A DNA stretch of 64,000 nt from Symbiodinium natans (GCA_905221605.1 CAJNDS010002346.1:736740-800739), one strand, 5' to 3'; positions 32,072 to 41,403 are shown, numbered from the stretch's first letter. The notes: generated by a model from the letters alone, not told the origin. Numbers and translations are program-made.

Positions 32072-32076
32072 GTAGG
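32072..32076 (+). repeat. Target-site duplication GTAGG (left)
   Basis: GTAGG immediately before the 5' LTR is repeated immediately after the 3' LTR (40963-40967); 5 bp is the usual copia-type duplication. The target lay in TTTAGGG-like DNA. Confidence 0.9.
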
Positions 32077-32531
32077 TGTTTGTGTAAAGAGGCACTCATG
32101 TTCACTTGAAGCATCAGCCCCTGCGCAAGGATGACACGCTGAGCGCGTCCACTGAGGTCTTAACCATAAACTATGCCAACGATGCTGGCTCAAGTCTCGG
32201 AGCAAATGCACGGAGTGCAGCTTGGTTTTCGGGTTCTTTCGGGTTCTTCCGGGTTTTGGGGTTTGGTTTCCTCTTCCCGGTACCCTAGTCCCACCCCCTG
32301 TCCTGGCACCCTAGTCCTGCGACCCAGTCCAGGGTGTGAAGGGTGCGTTCGTTCAGGGGTTCAGGGCTAAGAAGGTGGTTGATGATTGAGGTCCTAGGCG
32401 GAAGAGATGGCGGGGGATACTCGTGATTTATCTAGGGTTTTGATGAACGATGTTCCTCTCCAGATGCTGCCTCAATCTCCCACTCCATCACACTTCAGCA
32501 GAATCACCGAAAGCCGCCCTGACCAACATCA
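32077..32531 (+). repeat. 5' LTR of element 1 (455 bp, TG...CA)
   Basis: Begins TGTTTGTGTAAAG and ends ACATCA. Identical to 40508-40962 except for three substitutions (32307 C/T, 32395 T/A, 32515 C/A). The gag ATG at 32407 lies inside it. It also contains TGGCTCAAG at 32186-32194, the last nine bases of the dinoflagellate spliced leader as I remember it. Confidence 0.95.
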
Positions 32532-33813
32532 GGGTATGAGCCCAAACGCTCCAAGCAATCCCGCAGAAGCGCAGCAGCAGCAGCATCAGCGTTCCTCACT
32601 TTCTGTCTCTGGCCAGGGCACACAAGTTGGGCATGTTGTCATGAATACGCCAGGTGCAGAGTTCCTTGTCCGTCAAATGAACGAGATTAGATCTGCAAAT
32701 GGTGACGTGGTCCGAATGATGCGACAGTTAGAGGGAAATCATTGGGATCTTATTGCTATGACTGGTATGGATCAAGTGCAGCAGAACCTTGAAGGCATTC
32801 GTCATGAGATGGAGCGTCGCACAAATCTGCTGGGCACTGGCCTGACAACCACTGTTGCTGGAATAGAGCAGCTGCGCGACGCAGCGTTGCAGAGTCGCCA
32901 GGCTTATGGCCAGGCGAGTGAAGCATGCAGCACCTTGACAAGTCAGATGAATGAGCTCGCTACAGCTGTCAGACATTTGAGTCAAAGGGTTGATGACCTA
33001 GAGGGCCAGGTGTTTCTTCAAGACGCTGTGAGCAAGCAAGTGAATGAGATCCGTGATCGTATAGCCGCATTGGAGTTTCAAGCTGTAGCTGGAGGTGAAT
33101 GGCCTGAAGCTGAAAGGAAAATCTTCCTGAAGGAGCATAAGCTACAATCCGACAAGACTTCATTGTGCATTCACGATCTACAAGAGCAAGTGAGACAGCT
33201 CAATGAGAAAACCCAAGAAGAGAAGCGAGGTTCCTCGACACAGTTGGCGCTTGTCCTTGAACGTGTGGTTGGCGTTGAAAAGATTTGCAAGAAACTTCGT
33301 GAGCGTGACGAGGAGATCCAGGGTCACTTGAGTCACGTAATACCGCAGTCTATTGCTTCGGACGCAGGACCCCAGCAGGAAAGCCAGGCGCCAGCAAGCC
33401 TTGGGGAACCGCAGACTTTTTCCATTGGAAGTGGGACGCCGCTTCAGGTCAATGAAAGGTCTGGTGAAGATGACTGGTGGGAGGCGTACGATGACAGACC
33501 AATCAGCTCTTGGTTGACAAAACCGCCGGGCCTTCCCATGGAATCAGCCTGGATGAATGAGGGTTGGGGTGCCAATGCCTCTACTCAGCCGCCTCCCCTT
33601 CCCAAAGAATTTCGTAGCTCGAGCCAGGATGGTTTCCATCTAGATGGACATGAGCTGAGAGTTGCAGGGGGCCAGTGGAAGTTGATGAAGGAGTTCCCGA
33701 GGATTCTTGAGCCGCGAGGTCAGGCATGGGAACGAGGCCTCCAATTCTCGCAGTATGCTACCGAAATGGTGTCCGTTGCATGTGTATCGGTGCTGGGTTC
33801 GGAAAGTTCGTGA
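32407..33813 (+). CDS. gag: Gag N-terminal part of element 1 (468 aa)
   Basis: Starts at an ATG inside the 5' LTR, so the first 41 or so residues are LTR-encoded. The product is Gln/Glu-rich with coiled-coil segments (about residues 90-310) and a linker, then WKLMKEFPRILEPRG near residue 430, which leads into the conserved gag core continued in the next frame. It stops at TGA 33811-33813. The downstream frame (-1) opens 88 bases before this stop. Joining the two needs either a -1 shift or one extra A in the AAA at 33803-33805. Structural protein of the particle, presumably. The internal start could instead be spliced or trans-spliced in. Confidence 0.8.
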   Translation: MAGDTRDLSRVLMNDVPLQMLPQSPTPSHFSRITESRPDQHQGMSPNAPSNPAEAQQQQHQRSSLSVSGQGTQVGHVVMNTPGAEFLVRQMNEIRSANGDVVRMMRQLEGNHWDLIAMTGMDQVQQNLEGIRHEMERRTNLLGTGLTTTVAGIEQLRDAALQSRQAYGQASEACSTLTSQMNELATAVRHLSQRVDDLEGQVFLQDAVSKQVNEIRDRIAALEFQAVAGGEWPEAERKIFLKEHKLQSDKTSLCIHDLQEQVRQLNEKTQEEKRGSSTQLALVLERVVGVEKICKKLRERDEEIQGHLSHVIPQSIASDAGPQQESQAPASLGEPQTFSIGSGTPLQVNERSGEDDWWEAYDDRPISSWLTKPPGLPMESAWMNEGWGANASTQPPPLPKEFRSSSQDGFHLDGHELRVAGGQWKLMKEFPRILEPRGQAWERGLQFSQYATEMVSVACVSVLGSESS

Positions 33814-36800
33814 GGCACCAAATCGATGCAGCGTTGGGGCGCTTTCAACGGCGCATGGATGCCGGGGTTCATGACCCCGATGTCCCCCCTGTTGCCAGCG
33901 GATGCGAGGAGTTTGAGAGCAGGTTGGCTATGACTTTGCTTTCGCAGACGAGTGATGATATCAAACGAGGTGTGATTGAGTCAGCTGCGGGTCAAGTGGT
34001 TCCTTCATTAACGATCCTAGAAGCGATTCTTGAGCGCTACCAACCTGGTGGTATTGAAGAGAAGTCAAGCCTGACGTCGTTTTTGAGGAACCTGCCGCAG
34101 GCAAATACTTTCACTGAGTGTTTGGCAACACTTAGAAGGCTAAAGCTGGCTACATCCCGGATCCTTGTCCTTGGTTTGCCGAGTCATCCTCCACATGAAG
34201 CCATTTCTTCCTTGAACCACATGGTGAAAACTCTAGAAAAGAAGAGTCCCACCCTGAGTACGCGCTTGAATTTGCTTCGTCTTCGTCCTGAGATCTTGAA
34301 TCCCACCGAAGAAGGTGTGAGTCTCCTGCAGACGGCGATTGAGGCAGAAGCACGGCGACTGGCAGCTGAGGAGTTCTCTAAGCCACATCACCCGAAAGGT
34401 TCTGATGCTGGAACTGGAGAGTATGAGATCACAGCTGCTAAGGGTAAAGGGAAAGGCAAGAAAGGAAAACCAACAGGTGATACCAAGTCAACTCCATGTG
34501 CATTCTTTAACACTGAGCGAGGGTGCTTGAAGGGAAAGGATTGCGAGTATTGGCATGGTGATCCTAAGGGGGCAAAAGCCAAAGGCAAGGGCAAGGGCAA
34601 GGAGGATTCAAAGACAAGGGCAGCGGCCAAGGAGGCTGAAGCGAAGGCCAAAGAGAAAGCTGAAGCAAGGGAGGCAAAAGCCAAAGCCAAGGCCGCAGCA
34701 AAGGAAGCAGCAGCAAGAGACAAACCGGACCCCAAGGCAAAGCCAGGTGCTAAAGCGAAGGCAGCAGCACTTGTTGGAGCTGAGGCGAAGTCTGCTACAT
34801 GTTATCGAGTGTGTGCAAACATGGCATTGCGTGAGAACGATCAACCTTCTGACGATGGTATCTCTTCCTCTTCAGAGCTTTCCGAACTGGATGGTGTTAG
34901 GAGCGATGACCTTACTCCGAGTGAATTCGGGGACGAGTTTCAGGAGGAGAGTGACGACGAGCCAGGTCCATGGATGTGGAGCTTGCGCTTGACGGGTTTG
35001 GAGTGGAAAATGTGGACTCACCCAGGCAACATCGTCACCAGGGCGCATGCGGAGTTTGAGCACATTGATGATTATCGCAGTGTGGAGCATGGAGCATGGA
35101 TTCTGCATAGGGCTGGGCAATTAGATGAGCTGCCGGCTGTGTTGAATGATGAATGGACCGTCACTGCTGTACACAATGTGTTGGTTCTGGATCCGGTCAC
35201 GAGAGTCTTCAAGGGGGCCTTTGCCTTCGAGCTTGAGCGTGTAGATGTCCAGTCCAAGCTTCGTTTTGTGGTAGCGGTGGAAAGAAATCAGCCGTACGTA
35301 GAGCCATGGCCTGAGGATGTATGGTTTAATGAATGCATGAGATTCGGCTTCGGGGCTCCCACCGGGCATGTCAGGGACCGAATTCCACTAGAGGAAATGT
35401 TGAATGGTCATGGATTTGGTCACCTAGCTGAGACCCTGGGTTTGTTGGGTGCCGAGTTTGCTGATGATCTTGCCTTCCTGAGTCCTCGAGATTTGGTAGA
35501 GAATGGCATTCAACGGCAGGTTGCTGAGGACCTGTTTCAGCATGAAGGTGTCCTGTATGAAGTCCACGCCTCTACGGGAGTCCAGGGTGTTCGGCTGGAA
35601 GAAGAACAGATTGAGGAACTTGCGTTCTCTTTATATGCATCTTGGCAGGCGGGAGAACCGGTGAGTGATGAAGAGTACGACCCCGAAGTCCAACAAAGAT
35701 TCCATGGCATGGTGCGTAGGCGGCGCCAAGGTGCTGCAAACATGTGTTGTGTCTCGGGCAATCGTGTTGAGAGTGATGGTTTTGTTCTCGTTGACAGCGG
35801 GGCCAACGAAGTGCTCCGTCCACAGACTAAGCGGCAATCCTCATTAGGTGAAGAAACGCTTCAGGTCACTCTCGCGTCAGGGTCGCAGTGCGCAGCCACC
35901 TTGAACAAACATGGAGAGGTGTGCATGATCTCAGAGAATGGAGCCAAGGGAGAGTGGATCGTTGGAGTTAGGAAGATCATCGACATAGGAGGGGCTTTCA
36001 ATTGGGACCAGAAGGGCGCTAGAATCTCGTACCCACATCCTTTCGAACACGCTAGGATTGTGAATGTTGACTGCGTTGTCACCAATGGCCTACCGTACAT
36101 GAGATGGTCTGATTTCAAACTTGCGCGCATTGCACTCAGCAAGCATTATCGGATGCAGCAGAAGAGCATTTGCAGTCACAAGGTTGTCACTGACATTCCC
36201 GAAATCCCTGTGATTCCCCCGGAGAGCCAGGTCATTGACTGGGTTGATGTGTTGGAGTTTCAGGAGGAGTCAGGGGATCACATTCAGGGATGCAAGGCTG
36301 TCGAAGTAATAACCAGTGAATCCTTTGCCGAAAAACTGCTTGAAAGGGATCATGTGGAGCATCATGAGGTTTTGGCAGCTGTGAAGATGGCAGATCTAAA
36401 GCCCTTGATCCTTCGTAGGAGCTCTAAGGTGGTAGGAGAACCATCGGTCGCGAAGCTGTGGGTCTTCGGGTCCTATGTTAGGGGCGGTCTGTGTGGAATC
36501 ACGCGTGTCACCAAGCAGCACCCTGTCCTCACCAAACTTGCCACTAAGTTTATGAAGCAGCACACTGAGAATCCCTTTATGGCTATTGCTATAGCTGAGG
36601 ATGTAGCTTTCAAGCCGCACCGTGATCCAAACGACGGCTCATTTGATTCCACGATTGTAGGTCTGAGTAGCTTTCAGGGCGGCCATCTGTGGACTGAAAA
36701 TGCATCGAGTGACCTGGATGAGGACCAGGCAGTGTGGCGGTACACAGAAACGGATTCCGCACCTATTCCTGGAAAGCTCCACAGACTCGACGATGGTAGA

Positions 36801-39800
36801 GCAGCTTCTTTCTGTGCCACTCGTTGGCACGGTACAGAACCCTATGTTGGCAACAGAGTAGTGATGATTTCATACATCCCCAAAGGATGGAAGGCCATCG
36901 ATTTGAACATGCGATGTCGACTTGAACAGCTGGGCTTCCAACTGCCACGTCAGGATCTGGAGACGAGACTTTGCGCAGCCAGTGACGCAGATGTTGCAGC
37001 TTTCAAAGCTTTGATTGCTCAGTCGTCAGAGGTCTTCTTGAACCCTGGAGCCGCAGTCACACTTGAGGAGCGAAACACACTTCAGCATGACACATACAAG
37101 CACAGTCAGCAGAAACATCCTTCCTCTCCTCTTTCTCCTGATGATGGTGATGATGATGAAGGGATTGAGGGTCGGGATGGCGTTTTGGGATGTGAGGGTT
37201 ATGTTGGGGACGGGGTTCGTAGCGAGACAGAGCATCCATGGAAGAGCGCCTGTGACTTGGACTTGAAATCTCCCCTCACACCCTCCCCTGAGGATGCTGT
37301 GCGAAAGGCTTGCCGGGAAGGTTTGTATGACAAGAGGAATCATGCCAGCGTGCTGGCGAGAGGCCATCGTCGGCCCCACAGAAAATTGCCTGCAAAAGAC
37401 ATCAACGACGGGGTGATCTCGATTGACTTGAGTGGGCCACATAAGGAGTCATTTGCAGGGAATCGTTACGCTTTAATTGCGTGTGCACACATTGCTGAGG
37501 GCCTTGATTTGCCTTTTGTGCGAGGGATTCGCACTAAGGAGGCAGCAGTTGTGACAGAGGCGCTGCGAGATATCTTGAATCAGCTGGTGTCAATGGCTGA
37601 AGGGCAACAAATCACTTTCCGGATTCATTCTGATCAGGGTCGTGAGTTCACTGCTCGCCTGTCCGCTGAACAGCTTAAGACTTATAACCACTATCGTACT
37701 TTTGCGGCCCCTTACTCACATCAATCAAACGGGCGAGTAGAGAACTTGATCGACCAACTGAAAACGTCAACTGCCACAATGCTCTTGGGAGGGAAGCTGG
37801 ATATGAGGTTCTGGGATGAACTAATGGTTCATGCTGCAAAACTTCGGCGCATGAGAGCGTTGAACCTGAAGATCCCCAAAGACCTTCCAGCTCCAGGTGA
37901 CTACGTGTTGTCGCGACTGCCTAGGGATCAGATGCCAGACTTCCAAGATCGGACCGAGCCTGGAGTTTTCCTGGGTTTGTCGGAACATGTGGCAAACGGT
38001 TCTAAAGTGTTGGTGGAACGTGACGGAAGAGTTCTTGTGCGGTATGCTCGGTTACCGATACTCCTTGACAGAGAGAAGCCACGGTGGAGACTCGTGGAGA
38101 ATCCTGGTAGTGATCAGAAGACCTGGGTTTCAGATAAAGGGCAAATTGCATGGGCTGCACCATCCGATACGGACATCTTGACGGTGGAGGAAAAGCTAGG
38201 ATGCAACATCGCAAGTCCGGATGAGGTGTTTGTGAGACTGAACAACTTGCTTGAGAAGACTCGAGGGTCTGAGGTTGAAAAGGAGATTTTCAATTTGTTC
38301 AGTCATGGCATCATCGCTCAGCTCCCAGAAGTTGCAGAGGCCCACATGGTTAGAACACATGAAGCTGGCGAGGAGGTTGAGGAGGAGCCTCACCCAGTAG
38401 ATGAGAGTGAAGACTCATTTGGACACAAGTTCATGAAGTTTGTTGCTAGCCGGGCGGTGTCTGCTCCAGATGTTTCTGCGCCCGATAAGTCCGAGAAGTA
38501 CATCACAAGGACCGACGAAGATGAACAAGAAGCAGAAGAGATTTTTCAAAACTTGTTGCGTGAAGCACAGCAACGTCGTGGATCAGCAGAGGTTGTGCCT
38601 AACTCCGTCTTGACAGGTGAACGTGCTGAAAAATGGATTGAAGCAGTCCAGAAGGAATTGACCAGTGTAGAGAGCAAGGACGTTTTATTGCCTGTCCGAC
38701 AGGGCTATGAACGAGAGGATCTACACTTGGAGGCTGGTGAAGAGATTCCCCGAACCATCCCAATGAAGCTTGTGCTATCCGAGAAACCGCTTACAGAACC
38801 TGACAGCTCTGCGAATTGCGATACAGATGGGCAAGGGTTTTTAGCGAAAGCACGTTTGGTTGCATGTGGCAATTTTCAAAACAATGAGTTCGCGAAGGAC
38901 GAGCTATCAACCGAGAATGTGCCGTCCTGGATTGCGCGGACCATGTACCATAAGCTTGCTCAGGAACCAACTTGGATAGCAGGTGCGGCGGACATCTCAA
39001 CGGCATTCCTGAACACTGTGCTTCGACGTGGTGAAGCACCGCTTTTGGATCCACCGGCTATCTTGAAACGCTTGAAGCTGGTACCTCATGGGGTGAAGTA
39101 TCTTCCTTTGCGGGCGTTGTATGGACTTCGGATCTCGCCCAAGGAATGGGCTAAAGACCGGGACTCAACCTTGAACGGGAGTGTTCTTGAGCCTCGTGAG
39201 GGAGATGAGATGCCAGCAGTGCGGCTTGAGCCGCTTGATATTTGTGAGGGCCTTTGGCGACTGATTGATGTGGCATCGGGCCAAGTGACGGGATTACTTA
39301 CTTTGTACGTGGATGACGTGCTCGTTGTAGGGTGTCCTGAAATGGTATCACGATGCCTGGAGTTTATCGGCCAGAAGTGGGCTATGAAGCTCCAAGGGTT
39401 CATTAGTCGTGAAGAGAGAACAATCAAGTGTGGAAGTTTGGGACAGCTTGAGCGCAAAGCAGAGCTTGTTTTCCTTGGGGCGCAAATGAGTTTCAACATG
39501 GAGGGCGATGTCATCATCAGTCAGCGCGCGTGGATTCTACAGGAACTCCATCGACGACAGTGGCTACACCTTAAGGGCTGCGAAACTCTACCACAGCTTG
39601 AACTCAACGACGATGAAGTCAGGGATGAGGCCTATGAGCAGAATAAGCTTGAGTGCCAGCGAGAGCTAGGAACGCTCTTGTGGATGAGTACAAGATCACG
39701 GCCTGACATCGCCAGTACGGTTGGGATCTTGGCGTCGGAGTTGACTCATAGACCAAAACGGGTTTTGCAGTTGATTCGTCATGTGTGGCGTTACATCCGT

Positions 39801-40322
39801 GGAACATTGAACGTCTGTTTGACCTACAAAGCGCAGAAAAACATTCAGGAGTTCACGTGTTACAGTGACGCTTCGTTTGCACCCACAGCTGGAAGATCGA
39901 GATCTGGCATGGTCTACATGCTAGGATCTAGCATTCTTGATTGGGCTTCCACGAAGCAAACACTGACGTCATGGTCAGCTACCGAAGCGGAGACGGTTGC
40001 TATGTCAGAATGCTTAAGTCAGGGTGGACGCATGCAAGACACAGTGAACCAGTTGATTGGAGTGACGCTTCCCATCATGTTGCGATGCGACAATGCAGCT
40101 GCCATCATCTTAGCTTTGAGAGAATCCCTGCAGCCCTTGAAATGGAAAACGAGAGGCGTGGCGCTTCGGGCGAGCTGGTTGAGGGATTCCATTAGGGATC
40201 TCGAAGCTGGCGTTACCCACGAGCCGGGGGAAACCCTGGTAGCAGATTTACTCACGAAAACCCTCCCTCGAGTTCGGCTGCAAACTCTCAGAGAGAAGGC
40301 TGGACTTCTCGAACGAACTTGA
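33726..40322 (+). CDS. pol: Gag core-Pol polyprotein of element 1 (2,198 aa)
   Basis: One long frame. Residues about 25-230: gag core (VPSLTILEAILERYQPGGIE). 258-277: CCCH zinc finger C-x8-C-x5-C-x3-H, then a Lys/Ala-rich tail. About 555-605: possible SAM-like helices (LAFLSPRDLVENGI). 690: protease Asp in LVDSGANEVLRP. About 925-1065: 2-oxoglutarate/Fe(II) oxygenase-like domain with H965, D967, H1035, R1044. Integrase D1234, D1303, E1339 (35-residue spacing); the Zn finger before it lacks the expected Cys pair. Reverse transcriptase with ADISTAFLN and YVDD at 1861-1864. RNase H D2048, E2087, then CDN and ADLLTK. No internal stop. The true start is probably by frameshift from gag, not the ATG at 33726. 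Cytoplasmic particle enzyme set; integrase acts in the nucleus. Confidence 0.9.
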   Translation: MGTRPPILAVCYRNGVRCMCIGAGFGKFVRHQIDAALGRFQRRMDAGVHDPDVPPVASGCEEFESRLAMTLLSQTSDDIKRGVIESAAGQVVPSLTILEAILERYQPGGIEEKSSLTSFLRNLPQANTFTECLATLRRLKLATSRILVLGLPSHPPHEAISSLNHMVKTLEKKSPTLSTRLNLLRLRPEILNPTEEGVSLLQTAIEAEARRLAAEEFSKPHHPKGSDAGTGEYEITAAKGKGKGKKGKPTGDTKSTPCAFFNTERGCLKGKDCEYWHGDPKGAKAKGKGKGKEDSKTRAAAKEAEAKAKEKAEAREAKAKAKAAAKEAAARDKPDPKAKPGAKAKAAALVGAEAKSATCYRVCANMALRENDQPSDDGISSSSELSELDGVRSDDLTPSEFGDEFQEESDDEPGPWMWSLRLTGLEWKMWTHPGNIVTRAHAEFEHIDDYRSVEHGAWILHRAGQLDELPAVLNDEWTVTAVHNVLVLDPVTRVFKGAFAFELERVDVQSKLRFVVAVERNQPYVEPWPEDVWFNECMRFGFGAPTGHVRDRIPLEEMLNGHGFGHLAETLGLLGAEFADDLAFLSPRDLVENGIQRQVAEDLFQHEGVLYEVHASTGVQGVRLEEEQIEELAFSLYASWQAGEPVSDEEYDPEVQQRFHGMVRRRRQGAANMCCVSGNRVESDGFVLVDSGANEVLRPQTKRQSSLGEETLQVTLASGSQCAATLNKHGEVCMISENGAKGEWIVGVRKIIDIGGAFNWDQKGARISYPHPFEHARIVNVDCVVTNGLPYMRWSDFKLARIALSKHYRMQQKSICSHKVVTDIPEIPVIPPESQVIDWVDVLEFQEESGDHIQGCKAVEVITSESFAEKLLERDHVEHHEVLAAVKMADLKPLILRRSSKVVGEPSVAKLWVFGSYVRGGLCGITRVTKQHPVLTKLATKFMKQHTENPFMAIAIAEDVAFKPHRDPNDGSFDSTIVGLSSFQGGHLWTENASSDLDEDQAVWRYTETDSAPIPGKLHRLDDGRAASFCATRWHGTEPYVGNRVVMISYIPKGWKAIDLNMRCRLEQLGFQLPRQDLETRLCAASDADVAAFKALIAQSSEVFLNPGAAVTLEERNTLQHDTYKHSQQKHPSSPLSPDDGDDDEGIEGRDGVLGCEGYVGDGVRSETEHPWKSACDLDLKSPLTPSPEDAVRKACREGLYDKRNHASVLARGHRRPHRKLPAKDINDGVISIDLSGPHKESFAGNRYALIACAHIAEGLDLPFVRGIRTKEAAVVTEALRDILNQLVSMAEGQQITFRIHSDQGREFTARLSAEQLKTYNHYRTFAAPYSHQSNGRVENLIDQLKTSTATMLLGGKLDMRFWDELMVHAAKLRRMRALNLKIPKDLPAPGDYVLSRLPRDQMPDFQDRTEPGVFLGLSEHVANGSKVLVERDGRVLVRYARLPILLDREKPRWRLVENPGSDQKTWVSDKGQIAWAAPSDTDILTVEEKLGCNIASPDEVFVRLNNLLEKTRGSEVEKEIFNLFSHGIIAQLPEVAEAHMVRTHEAGEEVEEEPHPVDESEDSFGHKFMKFVASRAVSAPDVSAPDKSEKYITRTDEDEQEAEEIFQNLLREAQQRRGSAEVVPNSVLTGERAEKWIEAVQKELTSVESKDVLLPVRQGYEREDLHLEAGEEIPRTIPMKLVLSEKPLTEPDSSANCDTDGQGFLAKARLVACGNFQNNEFAKDELSTENVPSWIARTMYHKLAQEPTWIAGAADISTAFLNTVLRRGEAPLLDPPAILKRLKLVPHGVKYLPLRALYGLRISPKEWAKDRDSTLNGSVLEPREGDEMPAVRLEPLDICEGLWRLIDVASGQVTGLLTLYVDDVLVVGCPEMVSRCLEFIGQKWAMKLQGFISREERTIKCGSLGQLERKAELVFLGAQMSFNMEGDVIISQRAWILQELHRRQWLHLKGCETLPQLELNDDEVRDEAYEQNKLECQRELGTLLWMSTRSRPDIASTVGILASELTHRPKRVLQLIRHVWRYIRGTLNVCLTYKAQKNIQEFTCYSDASFAPTAGRSRSGMVYMLGSSILDWASTKQTLTSWSATEAETVAMSECLSQGGRMQDTVNQLIGVTLPIMLRCDNAAAIILALRESLQPLKWKTRGVALRASWLRDSIRDLEAGVTHEPGETLVADLLTKTLPRVRLQTLREKAGLLERT

Positions 40323-40498
40323 CGCACTTCGCATTGCTAACGGGAGCAATGGAAGAAGTTCTACTTTTGCTTCACTGGTGGCCTTTGTCCTGCATAAACG
40401 GTTTGGGTCCACTTGTGCTAGTCGCACTTTTGGGGGCCCAGAGAGCAGTGCCTGAAGGGTGCTGCGAGCATCAAGATTTGACATTTGAAACTCCCAGC

Positions 40499-40507
40499 AA
40501 GGAGGAG
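40499..40507 (+). promoter_or_regulatory. Polypurine tract of element 1
   Basis: AAGGAGGAG immediately 5' of the TG that opens the 3' LTR, the expected place for plus-strand priming. Confidence 0.75.
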
Positions 40508-40962
40508 TGTTTGTGTAAAGAGGCACTCATGTTCACTTGAAGCATCAGCCCCTGCGCAAGGATGACACGCTGAGCGCGTCCACTGAGGTCTTAACCATAA
40601 ACTATGCCAACGATGCTGGCTCAAGTCTCGGAGCAAATGCACGGAGTGCAGCTTGGTTTTCGGGTTCTTTCGGGTTCTTCCGGGTTTTGGGGTTTGGTTT
40701 CCTCTTCCCGGTACCCTAGTCCCACCCCCTGTCCTGGTACCCTAGTCCTGCGACCCAGTCCAGGGTGTGAAGGGTGCGTTCGTTCAGGGGTTCAGGGCTA
40801 AGAAGGTGGTTGATGATTGAGGTCCAAGGCGGAAGAGATGGCGGGGGATACTCGTGATTTATCTAGGGTTTTGATGAACGATGTTCCTCTCCAGATGCTG
40901 CCTCAATCTCCCACTCCATCACACTTCAGCAGAATCACCGAAAGCAGCCCTGACCAACATCA
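40508..40962 (+). repeat. 3' LTR of element 1 (455 bp)
   Basis: Copy of 32077-32531 with three substitutions; followed directly by the second GTAGG. Confidence 0.95.
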
Positions 40963-40967
40963 GTAGG
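40963..40967 (+). repeat. Target-site duplication GTAGG (right)
   Basis: Matches 32072-32076. The sequence continues into GTTGAAGG and a TTTAGGG array. Confidence 0.9.
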
Positions 40968-40975
40968 GTTGAAGG

Positions 40976-41348
40976 TTTAGGGTTTAGGGTTTAGGGTTTA
41001 GGGTTTAGGGTTTAGGGTTTAGCGTTTAGGGTTTAGGGTTTAGGGTTTAGGGTTTAGGGTTTAGGGTTTAGGGTTTAGGGTTTAGGGTTTAGGGTTTAGG
41101 TTAGGGTTTAGGGTTTAGGGTTTAGGGTTTAGGGTTTAGGGTTTAGGGTTTAGGGTTTAGGGTTTAGGGTTTAGGGTTTAGGGTTTAGGGTTTAGGGTTT
41201 AGGGTTTAGGGTTTAGGGTTTAGCGGGGGGGCGGGGCGGTGCCCAACTCCCAGATACCTCAACTCTCACCCAAAAACCAAACACTTTAGGGTTTAGGGTT
41301 TAGGGTTTAGGGTTTAGGGTTTAGGGTTTAGGGTTTAGGGTTTAGGGT
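40976..41348. repeat. Long TTTAGGG arrays
   Basis: About 35 heptamers at 40976-41223 and nine more at 41284-41348, separated by a 60-bp unique piece; the longest near-perfect array of the window, right beside element 1. Confidence 0.95.
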
Positions 41349-41363
41349 TAAGGGTCATGCAGC

Positions 41364-41403
41364 ATCCTGCAGCAGGCCCACTGGCAAGTTCATGAGGGGC
41401 GCA
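41364..41403 (-). CDS. Exon of membrane-protein gene, 40 nt
   Basis: AG (CAGCAAG) acceptor, GC donor (GCTGCA). Product APLMNLPVGLLQD; 1-base start, codon-boundary end. Last exon of the nine-exon chain before element 1. Confidence 0.6.

Larger units (their letters stand above)
32077..40962 (+). mobile_element. Element 1: Ty1/copia-type LTR retrotransposon, 8,886 bp
   Basis: Paired 455-bp LTRs, 5-bp target duplication, gag and pol frames with the copia order protease, integrase, reverse transcriptase, RNase H, and a purine tract (AAGGAGGAG, 40499-40507) just before the 3' LTR. Directly after the 5' LTR lies GGGTATGAGCCC, which faintly resembles an initiator-Met-tRNA primer site. LTRs 99.3% identical point to recent insertion. 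The + orientation is opposite to the exons around it. The only obvious lesion is the gag/pol frame change near 33803. Confidence 0.95.

Noticed and set aside
40976-41223. Chromosome-end telomere
   Set aside because: Arrays are short, of both polarities, and interspersed with exons and elements across 64 kb.
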